From Lentisphaerota bacterium (GTDB lineage: Bacteria; Verrucomicrobiota; Kiritimatiellia; UBA8416; JAIOPI01), in assembly GCA_021413965.1 (NCBI GenBank), contig JAIOPI010000033.1, forward strand, positions 124,001 through 188,000: a stretch of DNA of 64,000 bases, in the 5' to 3' direction. A program made the translations under genes and the position numbers. Below the pieces are notes generated by a model. It was not told where the DNA came from. It saw nothing but the letters and a program-made list of their open reading frames with translations, and did no database searches. This document shows positions 46,117-54,511 of the stretch, in pieces. How positions within the stretch are numbered: position 1 is the stretch's first letter; each line of letters opens with the position of its first letter.

Positions 46117-47343
46117 TCATCCCTTCGCCAGCTCCCCCAGGTACCACCGATCGAAATGGTCACAGCGGTAATCCAGTTCGTAGGGCGAATAGGGGCCGGG
46201 CTGGTAGCGGCTCGAGTTCACGCCGGCCTGGTTGTTGGCGCACAGCGCCATGTCCTGGGCGGCGGTGGCGCTCCACACCCGCGTCACCGCGCCCACCTCG
46301 TAGTCCCGCCCCGGCTCCGCACCGCCATCCACATACCACGTGATCTCCACCTCGGTCTGCGCCGGCCCCACGGGCGTCACGCGGGTGGTCGTGGCGTAGT
46401 CGGTCGCGGACTCGGACCAGAAATTGGGATACAGCACGGCGCCAACAAGGCTGCCGCTGCGCTCGCGATGCGCCCCCATCACGGGAGCCACGGGCTTGCC
46501 GTCCACGCTCCAACTCGCATAGCCCGGCGTCAGCGGGTAGCGCGCGCAGTGGTGCCGCCGCCCGGGAACGAACCGCACATGCTTCACGGCGAGCTCGAGT
46601 GCCCGCCAGCGCGCCTCCACGTCCGCCTCGATTTCGCCGCGCCGCGGGTTGCGGTGAATCCGCGCCCCCGACACCGCCTGGCAGTACTCCGGATGTGTGG
46701 CATCGCAGTGGTAGCACTCGCGGAAGTTCTCGGCGATCAGCTTCCAGTTGGCCGGCACCACGTGCCGCTCGACGTGCGCGATCCGAGCACGATCGAACTG
46801 GTACGGCCGGAAGTAGGGCCCGAAATCGGCTTCGACCTCGCCAAAGTCCGGCGGCGTTTCGGCGAGACAAATGAAAATCAGCCCCTCCAGCACCTTGACC
46901 TGCGCCCGGTGCAGGCCAAAGGCATTCAAATCAAAATCCGGCGCCATGAGGCGCGCCTCGAGCAGCCGCCCATCCTGTCCATAGATCCACTGGTGGTACG
47001 GGCACATCAGGCGCTCGGCGTGCCCGCAGGGCTCCAGCAGGATGCGGGAGCCACGGTGCCGGCACACATTGAAGAGCGCGTGCACGGCCTCACCCTCCCC
47101 GCGCAGCAGGATGATGGATTCGCCCGCGACCTCGTACAGAACGTAGTCACCCCGGTTCGGGAGGCGGCACAGCGCGCCGGCAAAGAGCCAATGACGCATA
47201 AAGATGCGCTCAAGGTCCAACCGAAAGGCGTCGGGCGCGGTATAGAAGTACTGCTCCAACGTCCACCCCGGACGCTGTCCCGCTATCCTCGCCGCCAGAT
47301 CGCCCCCCGGCCCCGCCTCGACCACCGGCTCGTGCTCAGACAT
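46117..47343 (-). CDS. Rieske 2Fe-2S aromatic-ring/quaternary-amine oxygenase, alpha subunit
   Basis: 408 aa from ATG 47343 with GGAG 9 bases upstream; the frame is open 97 codons further with no family sequence. The Rieske site is CRHRG (C94, H96) and CPYHQW (C114, H117). The mononuclear iron site is NFRECYHCDATHPEY (H212, H217), with a later aspartate (probably in AAQDMALCANN). The length and the ECYHC motif resemble the group that demethylates glycine betaine, stachydrine or carnitine rather than classical biphenyl dioxygenases (family knowledge; assignment by eye). No reductase component is in the window. It is the first gene of the amine-like module. Confidence 0.88.
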   Translation of the reverse strand: MSEHEPVVEAGPGGDLAARIAGQRPGWTLEQYFYTAPDAFRLDLERIFMRHWLFAGALCRLPNRGDYVLYEVAGESIILLRGEGEAVHALFNVCRHRGSRILLEPCGHAERLMCPYHQWIYGQDGRLLEARLMAPDFDLNAFGLHRAQVKVLEGLIFICLAETPPDFGEVEADFGPYFRPYQFDRARIAHVERHVVPANWKLIAENFRECYHCDATHPEYCQAVSGARIHRNPRRGEIEADVEARWRALELAVKHVRFVPGRRHHCARYPLTPGYASWSVDGKPVAPVMGAHRERSGSLVGAVLYPNFWSESATDYATTTRVTPVGPAQTEVEITWYVDGGAEPGRDYEVGAVTRVWSATAAQDMALCANNQAGVNSSRYQPGPYSPYELDYRCDHFDRWYLGELAKG

Positions 47344-47392
47344 GTATCTTTTCTCCACTCTCGTGCAGATACCCAAGACAACACGTGGGCGC

Positions 47393-47421
47393 ATCCTATG
47401 CGATTCTATCCTGCCCGCCAA
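47393..47421 (-). promoter_or_regulatory. candidate promoter of the Rieske gene
   Basis: On the minus strand TTGGCG (47421-47416) and TAGGAT (47398-47393) are 17 bases apart, 50 bases before the start codon. Confidence 0.35.
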
Positions 47422-47538
47422 GCGATGCTGCCCCACAATGTGACGCAGGATTTGAACGCGTCCATGTATATTTCGAACATCGGTTGCCGCGGCTGCCGAC
47501 GCCATCCCGAGGGGCATGGCAGCCGCCGCCCTCACCGC

Positions 47539-47567
47539 TTGTGTAATGGACCTCGGTGGTTGATAAT
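47539..47567 (+). promoter_or_regulatory. candidate promoter of the UroD-family gene
   Basis: TTGTGT (47539-47544), 17 bases, GATAAT (47562-47567). The -10 matches the consensus at five of six bases, and the start codon follows within 18 bases. Confidence 0.4.
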
Positions 47568-47584
47568 CGGCATCCGAGTCCATC

Positions 47585-48595
47585 ATGGGTTCCATGACGC
47601 ACAAGCAACGCGTGGCCGCCAGCCTGGCCCACAAGCCGCCCGATCGAGTCCCCTATCACGTCAGTTTCACGGCGCCAGCTCGCGCCCGGATGGCGGAGTT
47701 TTACGGGAACCCCGCGTTTGAGTCCGAACTGGACAACTGCCTGTTCGAACTCGACACGGCCCTTCCGGGCGGGGGGCGGATGGTGGCACCGGCCATCTGG
47801 GAGGACGAGTTCGGCGTCCGGTGGGATCGCTCGATCGACCCGGACATCGGCAACGTCTGTAATCGCCTGATTACCCCGGCCACCCTGGGCCCGTACCGCT
47901 TTCCCGATCCGGATGCGCCCGCACGCTTCGCCCATTACCCGGAGGCCATTCAGAAGCACCGCGACCAGTTCATCATTGCCGACATCGGGTTCAGCCTGTT
48001 CGAGCGCGCATGGACCCTCGCGGGCATGGACGCCCTGCTGATGGCCATGGTGGAGCAACCGGCCTTCGTGCACGAGCTTCTGGATCGCATCCTGGAGCAT
48101 AACCTGCGGCTTATTGACCGCGCCTGCCGCCACGAGATCGACGGGATGTGGTTTGGCGACGACTGGGGGCAACAGCGCGGCATGATCATGGGGCCACGGC
48201 TCTGGCGAACCTTCCTCAAGCCCCGCTTGCAGCACATGTACGCCGCGGTGAAAGGCCACCGGAAAGCCGTCTTCATCCACTGCTGCGGCAAGGTGGACGA
48301 CATCCTTCCCGACCTGGTCGAGATGGGCGTCGACGTCTTCAATCCGTTCCAGCCGGAAGTGATGGACGTCTATGCGATGAAGAAGCGCTACGGCGACCGG
48401 CTGGCCTTCTGGGGCGGCATCAGCACCCAGCAGACACTCCCCCTGGCCAGCGTCGCCGAAGTCAAAGCGGACGTCCGGCGATTGCTCGAGCACCTCGGCA
48501 AGGATGGCGGCTATATTGCCGCGCCCGCCCATGCCATTCCCGGCGACGCGCGCCCCGAGAATGTGGCCGCCATGCTGGAGGTATTGAATGCTTGA
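47585..48595 (+). CDS. uroporphyrinogen decarboxylase-family methyltransferase (MtaA/CmuA type)
   Basis: 336 aa; the family usually starts MTHKQRV, so ATG 47594 may be the true start. The protein has the URO-D barrel: MTHKQRVAASLAHKPPDRVPYHV at the N-terminus, GMWFGDDWGQQRGMIMGPRLWRTFLKP in the middle, the metal-binding-type segment FIHCCGKVDDILPDLVEMGVDVFNPFQP and AFWGGISTQQTL. This branch moves methyl groups from methyl-corrinoid proteins rather than making haem. It is divergent from the Rieske gene and probably receives methyl groups released by the MttB-like enzyme (inference); no corrinoid protein is nearby. The 240-base gap upstream holds two candidate promoters. Confidence 0.85.
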   Translation: MGSMTHKQRVAASLAHKPPDRVPYHVSFTAPARARMAEFYGNPAFESELDNCLFELDTALPGGGRMVAPAIWEDEFGVRWDRSIDPDIGNVCNRLITPATLGPYRFPDPDAPARFAHYPEAIQKHRDQFIIADIGFSLFERAWTLAGMDALLMAMVEQPAFVHELLDRILEHNLRLIDRACRHEIDGMWFGDDWGQQRGMIMGPRLWRTFLKPRLQHMYAAVKGHRKAVFIHCCGKVDDILPDLVEMGVDVFNPFQPEVMDVYAMKKRYGDRLAFWGGISTQQTLPLASVAEVKADVRRLLEHLGKDGGYIAAPAHAIPGDARPENVAAMLEVLNA

Positions 48596-48762
48596 ACGCA
48601 CCGTTTGGTGCGCCTTGGGGCGCCCGAAGCGCGGCGGCGCCTGCAACGGCAACCACGGAAGTCACGGATACAAGGGGCGGTTGGGGCGCGAACGACGCGC
48701 TTAACCAACGCCCGAGCGCCGGGATCTGTGCCATCCGTGGTGCCGCCTGACGTTACGCGCGC

Positions 48763-49527
48763 CTACTTCTTGACCACGCCCACGGGATTGGACTTGGGTA
48801 GTTCATTGGCAATCTCGACGACCGCGTCCGAGCAGCTCGGGTGCCCCCAACCGCTCTCGTTCCCCCCGTGCTTCATGTCGAAGACGATGTTGTCGTCTTT
48901 CGTCGGGCTGACGCCGCCCGGGATGAAGTCGAGATTCAGCCCGTCGCGGACCTTCCACGCGATGACGTGGTCCGCGCAGGAACTGTCACCGCTGACGCCG
49001 ATCGCGCCGACCAGCGTGCCGCTGGCGTCGTAAAGGGGCAGCCCGCCACCGAACACGTTCACGCCGCCGATCTTCTTGCCCACCATGGGGTCCTTCAGCG
49101 TGCCGTACCTCTCCGCCGATCCGCCGTAAGCCACCTCGGTGTCCACGGGGTTGCTGTGCTGCAGCCCGAAGAGGCTGCCGCCCGGTTGGACGGCGGCAAA
49201 CAACTGGGCCGTCGACAGGGCAAGCCCCGGCAGGCTGAACGCGTTGGCGGTATTGGCCTTCTGCGCAGAGATCACGCGGCTCCCGGGCCACTGATCGCCA
49301 CGGTCATTGCCGCTGAAGGCCACGGCACGGACCACGCCATCGCGATCCACAACCGTTGCCCACATGTTGAACCCGAAACCGCCATTCTTACCCGCCACGA
49401 CGGCCTTGAGCACCGCGGCCAGTTCTTCGTGCGTCGGCAGGCCTTCCGCCACCGCGGCCCCGGCTGACGCCATCATCAGGCTGACGGCCAGAGCCGTCCC
49501 CATCATCATTCCATGACTCTTGCGCAT
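48763..49527 (-). CDS. secreted GlcG/HbpS-family (DUF336) protein
   Basis: 254 aa; signal peptide (TALAVSLMMASAGAAVAEG). GlcG/HbpS proteins bind haem or cobalamin-like cofactors or small ligands. Family features: the DGVVRAVAFSGNDRG strand, RVISAQKANTANAF, GGLPLYDASGTLVGAIGVSGDSSCADHVIAW. Length exceeds the usual about 150 aa core; the extra part includes FGLQHSNPVDTEVAYGGSAERYGT, seen in periplasmic versions. It is convergent with the UroD-like gene; the 167-base gap holds a weak inverted repeat (CCACGGAAGTCACGGAT, CCATCCGTGG). Confidence 0.85.
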   Translation of the reverse strand: MRKSHGMMMGTALAVSLMMASAGAAVAEGLPTHEELAAVLKAVVAGKNGGFGFNMWATVVDRDGVVRAVAFSGNDRGDQWPGSRVISAQKANTANAFSLPGLALSTAQLFAAVQPGGSLFGLQHSNPVDTEVAYGGSAERYGTLKDPMVGKKIGGVNVFGGGLPLYDASGTLVGAIGVSGDSSCADHVIAWKVRDGLNLDFIPGGVSPTKDDNIVFDMKHGGNESGWGHPSCSDAVVEIANELPKSNPVGVVKK

Positions 49528-49752
49528 GATCCCACACCCTCCTGCTGCTGTTTATATTTCCCGCGGTACCCGCCACGGGCTGTGACCCTCTACCCGCTTA
49601 CGAATGTGGCCAACGGTCTGTCGACCGTCAAACACAAAAGCCTGGAACATGGGGGCGACACCCGACACCCCGGGCGCCGCGCGCGCAACCGCCACGCCGC
49701 CTCGGCCCTATTGGCGGCATGCGTCGGGCACGGCCGCCCCTCCCCCCGCCGT

Positions 49753-50802
49753 TCAGACCGCATGCCGCGCGTAGGCGTGGCGTGATTGAATGCCGCGGGC
49801 GATCCACATCTCACGGGCGGCGGGCAGGAAGTAGAAGCTGTCCACCGGAATCCAGCTGTTCCGGATGCAGGCCGGATCGCAGATCCGCCCGTCCGGCGGA
49901 CCGGCCGTGTCGCGCAAAAATTGTTCCATGTGCTTCCGGGTGATGCGTCCCAGGTGCTTCTGCGCCAGCGCCCGCATCCGCTGGGTCCGCGGCAGGGAGA
50001 CAAAACCGGGCGGAGCCTCGCCTAACGCCTGCTTCGAGAGGCGGCACATGCGTTCAGTCTCGTAGTGGTTGGCGCGCGTGATGATGTCCTCGCAGCGTTC
50101 GGCCTCAATCTTCCCGGGACACCCTTCCACAACCCACACGTCGCCGTCCGCGTCCGCCAGGAAGAAATTGAAACTGCCGGCATTGCGGGTCCCGCGCAGG
50201 AGGGCCAGCGCGTCCGCGCAGTTGCGCTGCAGGAGCACGCCGGCGGGCAACGCGTAAGTCGGAATCCCCACGATCGGCCGCAGCCGCGGCGCGTAGCCCG
50301 TCCCCGTCCAGAGCAGCGCGAGCCCATGCTCGTTGATGCCGGCGGCCGCCCACAGACCGGGAAAGGAATAGAGCAACTGGCGCGGCGCCCCGCGCATGTG
50401 CAGACGAGTCAGGCTGGACCAGGGATAGAGGTTCGACGACCAATCCCAGTTCTCGCCGATGATGGGAGTTCCATCGCGGGTGGCCCGGCGCGTGGCCCCC
50501 AGGGCGGTGCAATGCGGCGAGGCGTGAAACATTTCGTCGTTCAGCAGGATCAGCGTCAGTTCCTCGAGGCTGCGCCCTGCCCCCGTGGCGGCCCCACGGA
50601 CGAACTCCGCCACCGGAGCTTGCCAGTTTGCCAGGAGCGTCCAGCAACGCGCCGCGTAGCGAAGCCGCTTGGCGTCCGGCGCCAGCTTCAGGCGCAGAAA
50701 GATTTCAATGGCCTCGGCCTGCTCGGCACCGTAGGCGTGGCCGCACGCGCGCGGCGTGCCGCGGTACGAGTGAATCGCGTGGACACTGGGCATCAGCGTC
50801 AT
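49753..50802 (-). CDS. C45-type acyltransferase/amidohydrolase (Ntn-hydrolase)
   Basis: 349 aa. Peptidase C45 / acyl-CoA:6-aminopenicillanate acyltransferase fold. The nucleophile region reads ASPHCTALGATRRATRDGTPIIGENWDW, with C98 as the candidate N-terminal nucleophile after self-cleavage. Later blocks GLWAAAGINEHGLALLWTGTG and FFLADADGDVWVVEG fit the family. There is no signal peptide. Substrates in this family vary (penicillins, carcinine, amides); none can be chosen here. It lies 24 bases after the AGE epimerase stop, so they may be co-transcribed. Confidence 0.83.
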   Translation of the reverse strand: MTLMPSVHAIHSYRGTPRACGHAYGAEQAEAIEIFLRLKLAPDAKRLRYAARCWTLLANWQAPVAEFVRGAATGAGRSLEELTLILLNDEMFHASPHCTALGATRRATRDGTPIIGENWDWSSNLYPWSSLTRLHMRGAPRQLLYSFPGLWAAAGINEHGLALLWTGTGYAPRLRPIVGIPTYALPAGVLLQRNCADALALLRGTRNAGSFNFFLADADGDVWVVEGCPGKIEAERCEDIITRANHYETERMCRLSKQALGEAPPGFVSLPRTQRMRALAQKHLGRITRKHMEQFLRDTAGPPDGRICDPACIRNSWIPVDSFYFLPAAREMWIARGIQSRHAYARHAV

Positions 50803-50826
50803 ACTGCGTGACCCTCGTTCAGCCGC

Positions 50827-52047
50827 TCACGTCCCCCTGGAGCCGGCGGTCCCCGCCGGTTTTGCCGCCATGTCTTCCAGCAGTTTCCAGCAATACCACT
50901 GCATGCGCGGGATATGGAAGAATCCCTTCCAGGTGCCGCCCTTGAGCCGCGAGGAAATGCGCCCGTCGCGGTGCAGGTAGCCGTACCATTCGCCGTGCTC
51001 CGCGTCCGGAAAGAACCGGTAGGTCCAGTCGTGAACCTGGGCGTGCCAGCGGCGGTACTTTTCGTCGCCGGTGAGCGACCATGCCAACAGGGTGGCGATG
51101 ATGGTTTCGTTGTGGACCCACCAGAACTTCATGTCGTGCCAGTACTCTTGCACCGGAAGCCCCTTCAGATCACGGAAGTAGTACATGCCACCGCATTCCT
51201 CGTCCCAGCCGCGCTTCCACATGTAATCCAGCATCTGGCAGCCAAGGCGCACGTAGTCTGCAATCCCGCGCACCTTGCCTTCGTGCAGGATAAACCACGC
51301 CACCTCGATGGCATGGCCGGGCAGCAGGGTGCGGCCGTCGAAGTGGTCGAGCACCTCGCCGTTGGGGGCCACGGTTTCCATCACGACTTCGAGTTCCGGC
51401 TTCACAAAGAGGCGGCGCACCTCGTCAATGCAGCGGTCGCTCCAGGCGTCGAGTGCGGGGTCGGGGCCCAGATTCGCGCGCAGTTCCTGCACCATGGCGA
51501 TGGTGGCCATGCGCAGGCCGATGCCGGTAGCGGGGCGGGTGCCCGTGAACTTGGGCGCGATGAGGCCCGGCGTGAAGTTGTAGTGCGTGAAGAACGCGAA
51601 CAGTTCCCGTGCGCGCGCCGCGTGCCGGTCGCTGCCGGCGGCGCGCGCCACGGCGGCGTGGGCCATGCACGCGAACATTTCGGAAAAGGCGTAGCGGCGC
51701 TTGCGGATCGGCTGTCCCTCACGGGTCAGGTGAAAGAACATCCGCCCGTCGGTGTCGACGCCGTGCTTGTCCATGAACGCCAGGCCGCCCTGGGCCCAGG
51801 CCAGCCATTCCGGGCGGCGCTCGACGGTGTTGAAGAGCGTGGCGAGCATCCAGGCGTTGCGTCCCTGGAACCATCCCCATTTGTCCGTGTCGATCAGGGT
51901 GCCGTCGCGGTCGAAAGCCGTGAAGAATCCCCCGTGCTCGGGGTCCACGCAGCGCGGAAACCAGAACGGGACGACATCCTTCAGCAGACCATCGCGATAG
52001 CAGGCAAGCAGATTGGAGGGCGGGAGCGGGACGGGCGTGGCGGTCAT
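50827..52047 (-). CDS. N-acylglucosamine 2-epimerase (AGE) family protein
   Basis: 406 aa from ATG 52047 with AAGGAG 8 bases upstream. Family of (alpha/alpha)6-barrel sugar epimerases and isomerases. Motifs: GRNAWMLATLFNTVERRPEWL, FFHLTREGQPIRKRRYAFSEMF, GHAIEVAWFILHEGKVRG and HNETIIATLLAWSLTGDEKYRRWH. GlcNAc/ManNAc or cellobiose epimerisation are the usual reactions. The last residues (AAKPAGTAGSRGT) are encoded by a half copy of palindromic family C, so the C-terminus seems to have been replaced or extended by a repeat. The neighbouring carbohydrate genes fit sugar catabolism. Confidence 0.87.
   Translation of the reverse strand: MTATPVPLPPSNLLACYRDGLLKDVVPFWFPRCVDPEHGGFFTAFDRDGTLIDTDKWGWFQGRNAWMLATLFNTVERRPEWLAWAQGGLAFMDKHGVDTDGRMFFHLTREGQPIRKRRYAFSEMFACMAHAAVARAAGSDRHAARARELFAFFTHYNFTPGLIAPKFTGTRPATGIGLRMATIAMVQELRANLGPDPALDAWSDRCIDEVRRLFVKPELEVVMETVAPNGEVLDHFDGRTLLPGHAIEVAWFILHEGKVRGIADYVRLGCQMLDYMWKRGWDEECGGMYYFRDLKGLPVQEYWHDMKFWWVHNETIIATLLAWSLTGDEKYRRWHAQVHDWTYRFFPDAEHGEWYGYLHRDGRISSRLKGGTWKGFFHIPRMQWYCWKLLEDMAAKPAGTAGSRGT
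50838..50861. repeat. palindromic repeat family C, single arm in epimerase C-terminus
   Basis: TGGAGCCGGCGGTCCCCGCC followed by GGTT, nearly identical to 46051-46074. It is translated as the last residues of the AGE epimerase. Confidence 0.8.
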
Positions 52048-52128
52048 GGCAAAGATCTCCTTGGAGGTACCGTGCACGTGAACCAGTGGAATGTAGCGTT
52101 CCGCTGGCCATTCATCAACGCTGTGCTC

Positions 52129-52309
52129 ACGAGCAAGGCACGAGCAAGGGACCACGAGCAAGGGACAGACCACAACGGCAAGGCTTCAGCAGTGAATGGA
52201 CACGCCCGAAAGTCCTCCGCGCCAGAAAGGGACCGGCAGGAAGGGACAGACCCTGTTTGGGACACGGGAAGGGACGACACGGGAAGGGAGACACGGGAAG
52301 GGACAGACC
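52129..52309. repeat. degenerate direct repeats with GGGACAGACC boxes
   Basis: ACGAGCAAGG-type units begin near 52129. GGGACAGACC occurs at 52162, 52243 and 52300. Three 14-base units GACACGGGAAGGGA lie at 52261, 52276 and 52290. The rest of the 541-base gap between the divergent epimerase and the 52589 gene shows no gene; an AT-rich stretch near 52480-52560 may hold the promoter of the next gene. Confidence 0.75.
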
Positions 52310-52588
52310 CTGTTCGTGGCGCTGTTTGTGGCGCGAAAAGACCAGGAGGCGGGAATATGAGCGAAAAGACACCGTTAAGGCACAGGTCTTAACCTGGACA
52401 ATATCTGGGCAAGGGCGACAATTCTCGCCGCTCTGCGGTTGCACGGAATTGACCGCCATCCCGGGCACGTACTCCCCCCACGGCACGCCTTCTTGACTAG
52501 CCTAACAAGGAAAGTCATTGCAACACCATTCCCAACACTGCATAGTTGTCGCCTTTCGTAAACGGAGTCATCCGTGGAAGGAGACGTC

Positions 52589-54439
52589 ATGGCCAGTACA
52601 AAAACCGATAAGAAGATTCTCTGTTTCGCTCCGCGCACCAACGATCTCAAAGAATTCGAGGCACTCGCGCGCGAAGCCAAGGGCGTGGGCTTCACGCACG
52701 TCTTCATCTCGGATCTCGCGGACAAGGCCACCTACTGGGGCGCCGAAAAAGACAGTCCCTGGTGCGAGTGGTCGGCGGTCATTCCCTGCGTCTTCAAGCA
52801 CGTCACGGTACCCGGACTGGAGGATGCCTACCCGGCGGCATGGGTGAAGCGCCAGATGGCCTACATGAAGGCCAAGCACAAGATCGCGGCCAAACTCGGT
52901 CTTCGCGGCGCCTATTACGGTCTGGAACCGCATTTCTTTCCCGAACCCGTGTATAAGAAGCACCCGCAATGGCGGGGATCGCGTGCGGATAACAGCCTCC
53001 GCGCGACGGGTATGTACTTCGCCCCCAACACCAACCACCCCGAGGTCCTCGCCGCCTACCGCGCAGGCTTCAAGAAACTGGCTCAGGAGTGCCCGCTCCT
53101 CGACGTCTTCCATCTTCACACCAACGACTGCGGCGCGTTCTACCCCTGGGGCAAGCGCCTCTTCAACGGCCCCAATGGCCCCACCGGCTGCGAGCGCCCC
53201 GACATGGGCAAGCAGGTGCTGACGTTCCTGCGCACCCTGCGCCAGGGCTCAGCTGACGGCGGCGTGGACGCGCAGATCTTCGGCTCCGTGTACGGATGGT
53301 TCAACGATGACGAGACCCATCTCGTCCTGCGCGACCTCGAACCCGGCATCGGGCTCATCGGCCTCGCCCCCGAACCCCACCGGGCAGCATGCTCGATCCT
53401 CAGTTCCGGCACGTGGGGCGGGCACCCGATCTTCCGCCCCTTCCCGACCATCGACTGCCTGCCCACGCCCGGCGCCGTGCTCGCCGGCGCGGCCGCCATC
53501 CAGACGTCGCCCGCGCGATACTTCCAGTCCGGCGGCAACGCCCCGGAATTCTTCGAGGCCTTCAAGATCGCCCGGGACCTCACGCCGCCGACCACTGAGA
53601 AGCGCCGCATGGACGGCATGGTGCACCTCGCCTCCAGTCTGTATGGCGACACCGTGGCCGAAGACGTTGTGGATGCCTGGTACACGCTCGAACGCGCCGA
53701 GACAATGATGAATTCCGGCATGGTCGACCTCACCGGTGGGCCGGTCATGCTGCGCTGGCTGACGCGTCCCCTCGTTGCCCACCAGGACATGCTGACCGAC
53801 GACGAGATCAACTACTGGGCCCCCTACCTCTACCAGTCCAAGGGCGCCCAGCCCGACGACTGGCTGAACTACCTGAATATCGAAGGACCGCGCATGGTGG
53901 AGACGTGGAACGAAGCCTCGCACACCTGCTGCGCGATCGACGGGGTCGAGGCCACCCTGGCGGATGCCGCCGCCCGACTCGAAGGCGCCTCCAAACGCGC
54001 CACCCGCCGCGGCGCCGGCGCGCGCCTGCTGGCCGACGCTTTCCGCGTGCGGGCACAGCGCTCCATGGCGCTGACCGTGCGCCACTACCTGCAGGTCGCC
54101 ACGCTCAGCATGCTGCGCGATGCGGAGAATGCCGTCGCGCCAAAGACCACAACCATCGGCCAGGCGCTGCCCCGCATGCCGAAGGGCGACCTCGGCTCGC
54201 AGGGCCTGTGGTACATGTACCGCGCCCTGCGGTGGGAACTGGACAACACGGTCGAACTGCTCGACCTGATGAAGCGGTCGCCGGTGCCCCTGTTCCACAC
54301 CGCACCGCACCCGTCCTTCGCCGGACCGTTCTACCTTGAGCCCAACGTCGAAAAGAACATCCAGCGCAAGCTCGACATCACACTGAAGTACTGGCGCTCG
54401 GCGGAAAAGGGCTACTACAAGCCCACCCTCGGCGGCTGA
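52589..54439 (+). CDS. unknown 616-aa protein, possibly a TIM-barrel carbohydrate enzyme
   Basis: 616 aa from ATG 52589, chosen for GGAAGGAG 5 bases upstream (frame open to 52574). I do not recognise the family. The N-terminal half looks like a (beta/alpha)8 barrel: KGVGFTHVFISDLADKA, LGLRGAYYGLEPHFFPEP, DVFHLHTNDCGAFYPWGKRLF (where HLHTNDCG resembles active-site strands of hexosaminidase- or glucuronidase-like enzymes) and GLIGLAPEPHRAACS. The C-terminal third is helical (ARLLADAFRVRAQRSMALTVRHYLQVATLSML). There is no signal peptide. Its position between an AGE epimerase and a Gfo/Idh/MocA gene suggests sugar or glycoside metabolism. Confidence 0.8.
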   Translation: MASTKTDKKILCFAPRTNDLKEFEALAREAKGVGFTHVFISDLADKATYWGAEKDSPWCEWSAVIPCVFKHVTVPGLEDAYPAAWVKRQMAYMKAKHKIAAKLGLRGAYYGLEPHFFPEPVYKKHPQWRGSRADNSLRATGMYFAPNTNHPEVLAAYRAGFKKLAQECPLLDVFHLHTNDCGAFYPWGKRLFNGPNGPTGCERPDMGKQVLTFLRTLRQGSADGGVDAQIFGSVYGWFNDDETHLVLRDLEPGIGLIGLAPEPHRAACSILSSGTWGGHPIFRPFPTIDCLPTPGAVLAGAAAIQTSPARYFQSGGNAPEFFEAFKIARDLTPPTTEKRRMDGMVHLASSLYGDTVAEDVVDAWYTLERAETMMNSGMVDLTGGPVMLRWLTRPLVAHQDMLTDDEINYWAPYLYQSKGAQPDDWLNYLNIEGPRMVETWNEASHTCCAIDGVEATLADAAARLEGASKRATRRGAGARLLADAFRVRAQRSMALTVRHYLQVATLSMLRDAENAVAPKTTTIGQALPRMPKGDLGSQGLWYMYRALRWELDNTVELLDLMKRSPVPLFHTAPHPSFAGPFYLEPNVEKNIQRKLDITLKYWRSAEKGYYKPTLGG

Positions 54440-54445
54440 CGCCGA

Positions 54446-54482
54446 CCCGCGCCCGAGGTGGCCCGCGACCTCCGGGCGCGGG
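54446..54482. terminator. strong hairpin (family D core) between convergent genes
   Basis: CCCGCGCCCG (54446-54455) and CGGGCGCGGG (54473-54482) pair perfectly; inside, AGGT and ACCT extend the stem. The loop region carries the family D core AGGTGGCCCGCGACCTCCG also found at 37478. It sits 6 bases after the unknown gene and before the oxidoreductase stop. There is no T-tract. Confidence 0.6.
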
Positions 54483-54511
54483 CGTCCTCATCACGCGCCC
54501 CACGCGCCCGT

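Noticed and set aside
46156-47721. 521-codon plus-strand frame over the Rieske gene
   Set aside because: Antisense; it would also overlap the UroD-like gene, and the Rieske protein has all metal ligands.
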